The notes beneath the pieces are model-generated. The model ran no database searches. It was not told the origin of the DNA and saw only the letters and a program-made list of their open reading frames with translations. The position numbers and the translations under genes are program-made. From Candidatus Cloacimonadota bacterium (lineage in GTDB: Bacteria > Cloacimonadota > Cloacimonadia > Cloacimonadales > Cloacimonadaceae), in the NCBI GenBank assembly GCA_029565535.1, contig JAKQNZ010000096.1:1-33327 (forward strand): 33,327 bases of DNA, read 5' to 3'. The first letter of the stretch is position 1; every line of letters begins with the position of its first letter. Below, piece after piece: positions 10,142 through 17,410 of the stretch.

Positions 10142-10160
10142 GTGGGTAGAGGTGATATTA

Positions 10161-10427
10161 ATGAAAACTACCATTGTCGTATTTTCTACGCCCACATGTT
10201 CTTGGTGTAGAAAAGTGAAAGACTATCTAAAGAAAAACGGACTAATATACAAAGATATAGATGTTTCCAGAGACCTTGCGGCTCAAAGGGATATGATCCG
10301 CAAGTCTGGCCAGCAAGGGGTTCCACAATTGTGGATCAACAACAACCCGGTAGTTGGCTTTGACCGGGATAAAATCGACCGTTTATTAGGACTACAAAAC
10401 AATCAAAAGGAGCAAACAAATGTCTGA
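10161..10427 (+). CDS. Glutaredoxin family protein
   Basis: MKTTIVVFSTPTCSWCRKVKDYL; CxxC and GVPQLWINN cis-Pro region. The ORF-track start at 10140 lies inside the putative -10 box. Confidence 0.9.
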   Translation: MKTTIVVFSTPTCSWCRKVKDYLKKNGLIYKDIDVSRDLAAQRDMIRKSGQQGVPQLWINNNPVVGFDRDKIDRLLGLQNNQKEQTNV

Positions 10428-10875
10428 TTATTCCACGAAGTTTCATGGTCTTATCACTAGGCTTCAAGTTGTGTTGAGTGAGATAGACTACGCGCAGAAA
10501 GCTTGCTTACAAGCAGGTCGCATGGAATGTATGTTGCTGAATCACCTTTACAAGATCAAAGGGCCAGCCAATATGAATGAATTGGCCAAGGTTCTGAATG
10601 TGTCGCACAGCCGGGTTACCCGTATAATGGACAACCTGGTAAGCAAACAACTGGTATTGCGTCAACCCTCGGTGGAAGACCGCAGATGCTGGTATGCCCT
10701 GATTACCGAAAAAGGCAGCAAGCTGGCTGAAAATAGCTTGCAGACTGTGGTGGATCAGCAGGCAAAGATCATCTCAAAGCTGCCTGACAAAGAGATTGAT
10801 CCCATGTTTAAAGCCCTCAAACTTTATGTAGAAAAGTATGAGGAAGTTTTGAAAGAAACCTATGTGGAGCTCTAA
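10420..10875 (+). CDS. MarR family transcriptional regulator
   Basis: 151 aa; winged helix MNELAKVLNVSHSRVTRIMDNLVSKQLVLRQPSVEDRRCWYALITEKG. Confidence 0.9.
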   Translation: MSDYSTKFHGLITRLQVVLSEIDYAQKACLQAGRMECMLLNHLYKIKGPANMNELAKVLNVSHSRVTRIMDNLVSKQLVLRQPSVEDRRCWYALITEKGSKLAENSLQTVVDQQAKIISKLPDKEIDPMFKALKLYVEKYEEVLKETYVEL

Positions 10876-11303
10876 TGCCAAGTAGCGTTATTACTAAATG
10901 GACTGGCGGGATGGTGTTTGACGCTGAAATCAATGGCCATCACCTGAAGATGGATGCCGATCCCGAATGGGGTGGCACTAATCAGGGGCCTCGTCCAAAA
11001 CCCTTGTTGCTTGCCGCCTTGGCAGGCTGCTCAGGCTTGGATATTGTATCTATCCTGAACAAAATGCAAATCACCAATTACCACTTCGAAATAGTAACGG
11101 AAGCGGAAAACACCCTCGAGCATCCCATTGTTTATCATACGATAACCGCAAAGTTCGTCTTTCGTGGGGACAATCTACCCGAAGATAAGATCAAGAAAGC
11201 GGTAACTCTTTCTACCGAGCGTTATTGTGGAGTAAATGCCATGCTGAAAAAATCCGCTAACATCATTGTTAAAATTGTAATTAACGACACGGAAGTGATG
11301 TAG
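10875..11303 (+). CDS. OsmC family protein
   Basis: 142 aa; GPRPKPLLLAALAGCSGLDIVSIL and STERYCGVNAMLKKSANI, each with one of the two expected cysteines. Confidence 0.9.
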   Translation: MPSSVITKWTGGMVFDAEINGHHLKMDADPEWGGTNQGPRPKPLLLAALAGCSGLDIVSILNKMQITNYHFEIVTEAENTLEHPIVYHTITAKFVFRGDNLPEDKIKKAVTLSTERYCGVNAMLKKSANIIVKIVINDTEVM

Positions 11304-11304
11304 C

Positions 11305-11823
11305 ATGAAATGGACTATTATAATTATCCTGGTGTTTGCAGTCTCATTTTTAGGCTGCACACCCGCTCCAAAGCCTGAGCCAACTCAGGAACAAGCTCCA
11401 ACTCCGAGCTTCGATGAAGCCATGGACAGTCCCAAGGCATACAACGGCGAATGGTTAACCGATTTTAGTAAGGCACAAGAACTGGCGAAAGAATTGAATA
11501 GGCCGATTTTGGTGAATTTTACTGGATCGGACTGGTGTAGCTGGTGTATCAAGCTTACGAAAGAGGTCTTCTCCAAAGAAGCCTTCGTGAGTTATGCCAC
11601 TGACAGCTTGGTGCTCTTGAAATTGGATTTTCCCCGGAAAATACCGCAAACTCCCGAAGTGAAAGCAGCTAACGAAAAACTGGCCAAAGATTTCGGAGTT
11701 CAGGGCTTCCCGACTATTGTGTTGCTGGATACCAATGGAAAAGAGATCAACCGGACCGGTTACCAACCCGGTGGAGCTGAAGCCTATGTGAAGCACCTTC
11801 AGGATCTGCTTGCTGGTAAATAA
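11305..11823 (+). CDS. Thioredoxin-like lipoprotein
   Basis: 172 aa; lipobox-like SFLGCTPAP; FTGSDWCSWCIKLTKEVF active site; GFPTIVLLD cis-Pro. Confidence 0.88.
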   Translation: MKWTIIIILVFAVSFLGCTPAPKPEPTQEQAPTPSFDEAMDSPKAYNGEWLTDFSKAQELAKELNRPILVNFTGSDWCSWCIKLTKEVFSKEAFVSYATDSLVLLKLDFPRKIPQTPEVKAANEKLAKDFGVQGFPTIVLLDTNGKEINRTGYQPGGAEAYVKHLQDLLAGK

Positions 11824-11850
11824 ACTAAGACACTAAACAAACAATCATTA

Positions 11851-11888
11851 CCAACAGCCTGCCCATCCCAACAGGCTGTTGGCTTTTT
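11851..11888 (+). terminator. Rho-independent terminator of the redox operon
   Basis: CCAACAGCCTG-N10-CAGGCTGTTGG (11 bp perfect) followed by CTTTTT. Confidence 0.92.
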
Positions 11889-12055
11889 ATATCTCATAAA
11901 TTCGTTTTGGCCTTCGGAAAAATGGATTATCTTGTCTGAACGGGAATCCGTCGTGTGCTGAGATTAAGGTTATAATTTGTTGCATCGCCAGGCTTTGTTC
12001 TCGGGATACGTATGAATACCGCAATAATCCTGTTCACACAGAATAGGAGGTGAAC

Positions 12056-15000
12056 ATGGCCAGTTATCTCAAAGCAGTTGCGCTGATTGTTTTCTTCTTT
12101 ACACTCAGCATTTTTAGTTTTGCCCAAACCTCAGGATTGAGCGCCATGCCAGATTCTCTAGATTTTGGAACAATCCCGATCAGCACCTCTCAAGTTATGC
12201 TGGTAAATATCTCATCATCTCTTGCTCATGTTACGATCTTGAATATTTACTTAACAGGAGAGCCAGGTTTTTCGATTCACAGTATGCCATCCCTTCCTTT
12301 AGGGTTGAATTTCGCAGTGTCTACCCAAATTGAAGTTGCCTTCAGTCCAGTTTTGGAGAGTTCCGTAGCCGGAATCCTGCATGTGGCAACTTCCACAGGG
12401 TTAGAACTGGAAGTTGGCCTAAGGGGTGCAGGGTTCAGGATACCCATGTTCCATATGCCGCCAGATTATGACTTCGGCGAGGTTGTTGTGGGTAACACTG
12501 CTTCTACAGTGCTTGACCTTACCCTCAGTTCACCTTGGGTGGCATGGGTAGGTTCAGGCGAGGTGGTAGCCGTAACCATAACTGGGAGTGCGGACTATTC
12601 TTTACCACTGGTTTACAAGAACGATCTTTTGGAGCAGGTAGCCTATCCTGTAACTCTGGAATCCGACGATACTCTGCATATTCAGATCAATTACCAGCCA
12701 GTGACCCCAGGCACGGCAGCGGCAACCCTGAATGTTGCAGGTTCCGATGGAATCATTTACAGTAACAATCTTACTGGTAATGGAATGGCTGGAGGACCTG
12801 AGATATATGTGAATCCAAACTCCCTGATCATGGATATGTATGCAGGTACAGAAACTGATGGGTCGTTTATCATAGGCAATCGTGGAGATGCCGAATTGGA
12901 TTTCACGATTGATGGTTCCACTTTGCCTTCCTGGATTAACCTAAGCCCCGGAAATGGAGTCGTAGCCAATGGTGATTCCACTTCGATAAATGTGCATATA
13001 AATGCAACTGCGGTACCAGCAGGTAATTATAGCTATCTGATTGAGATTATTAGCAATGATCCTACCCATGCCTCAACGAGCTTGATGATTACGGTGGTGA
13101 TTACCAATGCAGCATTACTGGCTGATTTTCATGCCGACCAGTTGACTGGACATCCACCTCTTGCTGTACAGTTCCACGATGACAGCATCAGCGATGCAAC
13201 CGCTGCCTGGTCAAGCATCAATAGCTGGAACTGGGATTTTGAGAATGATGGCGTTTTTGATTCAGCCGAGCAAAATCCGCTGCATACCTATTCTCAGCCT
13301 GGTATGTACTCAGTTCGTTTAGTAGTGGGTACAGACACGGGATTAACTGCTACAAAACTGCGAACAGGTTATATCGAATTGGTAAACTCAGCTCCAGTGA
13401 TAGCAGTTCCCTATCCCTTAATTCCGGACATGGTCGAGGACACTCCCTGGGGGCCTACCAATCTCAGCCATGTGTTCTCCGATCCTGATTCTGATCCTCT
13501 GGTCCTTTCGGCAAAGGGATCTGCCCATCTCTCAGCCTCTGTTTCACCGGATGGGCTTTACATCGTGCCGGCCGCAAACTGGTTCGGAACCGAAACCATT
13601 ACCCTCACCGCTATCGATCCCTTTGGACTGGGGGTGGCTCAGCCGATTTCAGTTACGGTAGCATCCGTTAACGATGCTCCAGTTGTGAGCATCCCTCCTG
13701 ATCTCTATTTCATACGCAATTCTTCTTTCAATGTGGATTTCGCCCAATACATCAATGATCCCGATAATCCGGACAGTGAGATTTCTATCCAGTTAAGTGC
13801 AATATCAGTTCCACAAGTGGTATATTTTGCTTATACTCCCCTAAATATGCCTAATATAGTGGGACAACTAACCGCGATTTTTACGTCGCCATCACAAGTG
13901 GATGCAAACCAGGTTATTCAGATTCAGGTAAGCGACAATGCCGGCCGTTTGCTGAGTTTCGCTACATTTAACATGCATGTCTTGCAGCACTTCAATCCTC
14001 AAATCACTTTGGACGATATCTATCAATTCACTGGCCAGAGTGTGGGGTTCAACGATGCCACGCTGGGCAATCCTGATCATTGGCTATGGAGCTTTGGCGA
14101 TGGTAATACATCCACCGAGCAACATCCGGTGCATCAGTACCTAAGCTCAGGTACCTTTGATGTCAGCCTAAGCCTGGGTAACAGCCAAGTGCCGGAAGAA
14201 GACAGAACGATCCTGATGCCTGGATTGATTCACTTGAGTGGAACAGCGGTTACAGTTGACTTTATCCCTAGCAACTGGACTATTCAGGGATCACCTTATA
14301 ACCTTGTGGAAGATTTGATTATACCGCCAGATGACCTTGTCGTGATCGAACCTAACGTCGAGGTGAATTGCTTCGGCGAAGAGCCATTGGATATTCAAGG
14401 CAGCTTGCAGGCCAATGGGGTTACCTTCCGTTCGCCGGCTGGAAGTGGTTTGTGGGGTGGCTTGAGGTTTCGGGGTTCCAGCCTGCGCGAGCCGAGTAGC
14501 TTGCAAAACTGCCAGCTCATTGACGCCCAAAACCCAATAATAATTGAAGACAGCAGCCCCCTGCTAAGTAATCTTAGTGTCTCAGTATCCGATACCACAG
14601 CAATCCTGAATGGAACTGCCATCCGTTTGCAAGGCCAGTGCGCAAGTCAGCTCAGCGGTCTGGAACTGGTGAATTATCAATCAGGTATCCATATCGAAAC
14701 CGACGGTACCGGCCGCGATACTCCAGTGCTCAGCAATGTGCGTATCCGTAATAGCAGCAGTGCGATCAGAGAAGTCGGCGACCCGAGCGTGGCAATAACC
14801 CTGGTAAGTACCGCCATTCTCGAGGATGTGGAGATTAGTGAATATGACACTGGGCTTGTGATTCAAACCACTGAAGAAAGGAACAGCAGTGCTCCCAGCC
14901 TTACCAATGTACGCATCCGCAATAGCAGCAGCGCGATCCGCTGCGAAAAAACCGGTATCCGGATTTCGGGCAATACAGCTCCCCAGCTAAGCCAGATTCT

Positions 15001-16786
15001 TATCGAAAATGCCAGTTTGGGTCTTCGAATGGAAAACATTACGGCTTCATACCGGGATACTCCCAGTCTGACGAATGTTCGTATTCGCAATACCAGCAGT
15101 GCCATCCGGAGCGTAGGTACGGGAATCGAGATTGAGAATGTACCAAAACTAAATCTGGAATCTGTGGAAGTGGATAGCTTTGCTTTAGGTATCAAGATCA
15201 ATGCAACTCAAAGGGATGCAAGTACTCCCAGTCTCACCAACGTCCGTATTCGCAATACCAGCAGCAGTATCCGCTACGAGGGGAAGGGCCTCCAGATAAC
15301 GGGCTCAGTTTTTGCCCTGATCAACGATTTACATATCGACGACTATATGTATGGCCTTAGCTACCAAACCAGTCAAAGCGGAAGAAGCGATCTTTCCGCC
15401 AGCCTTAGTAATGTGAGAATTCGCAATACCAGCAGCAGCATCCGCCAGTTGAGTCAGGGTGCGTTCTTCAAAGGCTTGGGAAGGTTTAGCCTGAACGATG
15501 TGGAGGTAAACGACTACAACGAGGGAATCCGGATCGAAGCTGACGACCTGCGTACGGATACGAGTCCCTCGCTTACCAATGTCCGCATCCGCAACTCCAG
15601 CAGCAGTATCAGGACTCAGAACACAGGCCTGTATCTGGGAGCTCAGGTGAGAGGTTCTCTTGTAAATTCACGCATCGAAAATGCCTCACTGGGGATTTTC
15701 GTAGCTCAGGGGAATCGCACTGTAATGGAAAACAATGTAATTAAGAACTGCCTCACTGGCATAAAAGCCTATGGCGAGGACCCTTTGCCGTTGAAAAAAA
15801 CTATCCTTTTTGTCGAAACTGATTTTCTGGATACACATCAAGGTATGGTTCAGGCCGCCTTTGATCTGAATGGTAATGGGCCATGGAACATCTATCAGAA
15901 TTCTGTCTTCAGGTATCCCAAAGGGATCAAGGCAAGCTTTGCCCAAGTGTACTCGCACACTAACATATTCTGGACAGATAACGGAATCTTGCAGCCGGTG
16001 TTGCAAAGCAGTTCCACAGTATTGGTGGATTATAGCGATATCTGGAGTCCGAGTGGTGTTTTTGCCGGGATCGGGAACATTAATGCCCATCCCTTGTTTG
16101 CCAATACTGATGCTGGAAACTTCCAGCTGCTGCGAGACAGTCCTTGTATAGATGCGGGGGGGCCATCAGCCGGTACCGATTCAGACGGCAGCATTGCAGA
16201 TCAGGGTGCAATTCCATATCTGCACAGGGCTGCGGCAATAGTTACTCCCAGATTCGTGGTAGTGGGAACCTCTGTGACCTTCCAAAATAACTCCTTGGGA
16301 CACGATTATCCCGATACCCAGATTAGCTGGGATATTGGCAATGATGGCAGCGTGGAATCCGCAAGCCGGGATTTTGGCTTTGTATTCAACACCCCTGGGG
16401 TCTACAGCCTGGGGCTGACCATGCAAAGCGGATCATTGACGGATTATGTGATCTATCCAGCGTTCATCGTGGTTAGTTCTCAAGCACTTCTGGCTCCCCA
16501 AAATCCCACCTTGTCTGTAAATGGATCGGATATCGCTTTCCTATGGGATCCCGTAAGCCAAAGTGTGGAAGGCTTGCCCGTGGACGTGCAGTTCTACATT
16601 GTTTACAAAGCGGATAAGCCAGATGGATTCTATGCCTTTTCTTCATTCGTGGTTGCACCTCAAACCAGTTGGACCGATTTTGGGGCAGCCCTGAATGAAC
16701 GAGCTTTCTATCTGGTTCTGGGTTTTGCAGGAAGCCGGGCCGACCTTTTGGAATACATAACGGAGCATCCTCAATTACGTAAATAA
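12056..16786 (+). CDS. Large secreted PKD-domain / right-handed beta-helix repeat protein
   Basis: Signal peptide MASYLKAVALIVFFFTLSIFSFA; RBS AGGAGG at 12045-12050; ASH-like N-terminal domains; PKD domains (SWNWDFENDGVFD...HTYSQPGMYSVRLVV; HWLWSFGDGNTSTEQHPVHQY); six NVRIRN repeats. Confidence 0.88.
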   Translation: MASYLKAVALIVFFFTLSIFSFAQTSGLSAMPDSLDFGTIPISTSQVMLVNISSSLAHVTILNIYLTGEPGFSIHSMPSLPLGLNFAVSTQIEVAFSPVLESSVAGILHVATSTGLELEVGLRGAGFRIPMFHMPPDYDFGEVVVGNTASTVLDLTLSSPWVAWVGSGEVVAVTITGSADYSLPLVYKNDLLEQVAYPVTLESDDTLHIQINYQPVTPGTAAATLNVAGSDGIIYSNNLTGNGMAGGPEIYVNPNSLIMDMYAGTETDGSFIIGNRGDAELDFTIDGSTLPSWINLSPGNGVVANGDSTSINVHINATAVPAGNYSYLIEIISNDPTHASTSLMITVVITNAALLADFHADQLTGHPPLAVQFHDDSISDATAAWSSINSWNWDFENDGVFDSAEQNPLHTYSQPGMYSVRLVVGTDTGLTATKLRTGYIELVNSAPVIAVPYPLIPDMVEDTPWGPTNLSHVFSDPDSDPLVLSAKGSAHLSASVSPDGLYIVPAANWFGTETITLTAIDPFGLGVAQPISVTVASVNDAPVVSIPPDLYFIRNSSFNVDFAQYINDPDNPDSEISIQLSAISVPQVVYFAYTPLNMPNIVGQLTAIFTSPSQVDANQVIQIQVSDNAGRLLSFATFNMHVLQHFNPQITLDDIYQFTGQSVGFNDATLGNPDHWLWSFGDGNTSTEQHPVHQYLSSGTFDVSLSLGNSQVPEEDRTILMPGLIHLSGTAVTVDFIPSNWTIQGSPYNLVEDLIIPPDDLVVIEPNVEVNCFGEEPLDIQGSLQANGVTFRSPAGSGLWGGLRFRGSSLREPSSLQNCQLIDAQNPIIIEDSSPLLSNLSVSVSDTTAILNGTAIRLQGQCASQLSGLELVNYQSGIHIETDGTGRDTPVLSNVRIRNSSSAIREVGDPSVAITLVSTAILEDVEISEYDTGLVIQTTEERNSSAPSLTNVRIRNSSSAIRCEKTGIRISGNTAPQLSQILIENASLGLRMENITASYRDTPSLTNVRIRNTSSAIRSVGTGIEIENVPKLNLESVEVDSFALGIKINATQRDASTPSLTNVRIRNTSSSIRYEGKGLQITGSVFALINDLHIDDYMYGLSYQTSQSGRSDLSASLSNVRIRNTSSSIRQLSQGAFFKGLGRFSLNDVEVNDYNEGIRIEADDLRTDTSPSLTNVRIRNSSSSIRTQNTGLYLGAQVRGSLVNSRIENASLGIFVAQGNRTVMENNVIKNCLTGIKAYGEDPLPLKKTILFVETDFLDTHQGMVQAAFDLNGNGPWNIYQNSVFRYPKGIKASFAQVYSHTNIFWTDNGILQPVLQSSSTVLVDYSDIWSPSGVFAGIGNINAHPLFANTDAGNFQLLRDSPCIDAGGPSAGTDSDGSIADQGAIPYLHRAAAIVTPRFVVVGTSVTFQNNSLGHDYPDTQISWDIGNDGSVESASRDFGFVFNTPGVYSLGLTMQSGSLTDYVIYPAFIVVSSQALLAPQNPTLSVNGSDIAFLWDPVSQSVEGLPVDVQFYIVYKADKPDGFYAFSSFVVAPQTSWTDFGAALNERAFYLVLGFAGSRADLLEYITEHPQLRK
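14717..15729 (+). repeat. Six in-frame ~56-aa repeats with core NVRIRN[S/T]SS[A/S]IR
   Basis: Core codon AAT/AAC starts at 14735, 14906, 15074, 15239, 15410 and 15578 (spacings 171, 168, 165, 171, 168 nt). Confidence 0.93.
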
Positions 16787-16812
16787 CCACCAAATACAAA
16801 AACCAGTTCTGT

Positions 16813-16851
16813 GATGGCTGTGAGGAATAATACTCACAGCCATCTCTTTTT
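16813..16851 (+). terminator. Rho-independent terminator after the beta-helix gene
   Basis: GATGGCTGTGAG-gaataata-CTCACAGCCATC followed by TCTTTTTAT. Confidence 0.9.
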
Positions 16852-17129
16852 ATCTTGGCCGGGGATTTTGCCAGCGCCAGCTATCCCATCCTGTTCCCAT
16901 CCTTTACACATCCAATGAATATGAGGTAAGAATAAGATATGTAAGTGGTTAGCTGTGTGGGAAAGGGAGAACCGCAAGCATAACCTGGTCCGCAGATAGG
17001 AGAACAAATACGCCAGATGACCATTGCATATAGTAACAAAGCGAATTCCTGGCACAAGCATTTCAAGCTGTTCAACTCAGATTATGCAGTAGAATTCCAG
17101 CGCAATGAATTCCGGTGTCTCATCGGAAA

Positions 17130-17206
17130 GGTCTGCCTGCGTCTCGCTGGCATAAAAAAACCAGCCAGAGGCTGGTAAAACCTTGCCAGCGAGACGCAGG
17201 CAGACC
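17130..17206. repeat. Perfect 21-bp inverted repeat with nested hairpin
   Basis: GGTCTGCCTGCGTCTCGCTGG (17130-17150) and its exact reverse complement (17186-17206); inner ACCAGCC-aga-GGCTGGT (17160-17176). Confidence 0.95.
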
Positions 17207-17345
17207 AGGGACAGGGAACTGCTTTACTGGATTGTTTGGGTTTATGTGATGCGCTTTTACTGGTTTCCTGATAGCATTGAAGGTTGAATCATTCAGCAGT
17301 CTTACCCTAGCAGCACGGATAAGGCACTAACCCTCGGCAAATGAA

Positions 17346-17385
17346 GCGAAAAAAATGAAAGCCGGCTCGCTTGAAGCCGGCTTTC
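17346..17385 (-). terminator. Rho-independent terminator of the minus-strand lipoprotein gene
   Basis: GAAAGCCGGCT-N7-AGCCGGCTTTC; on the minus strand followed by ATTTTTTTCG. Confidence 0.88.
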
Positions 17386-17410
17386 AGATATTGTTTTTAA
17401 TTCACTTTCT

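Noticed and set aside
14863-15201. 112-aa minus-strand ORF with a repeated RIRTxVRLG motif
   Set aside because: Mirror image of the NVRIRN repeats of the plus-strand gene; no RBS or homology.
16834-17061. 75-aa minus-strand ORF after the beta-helix gene
   Set aside because: Overlaps a terminator region, no conserved features or RBS.
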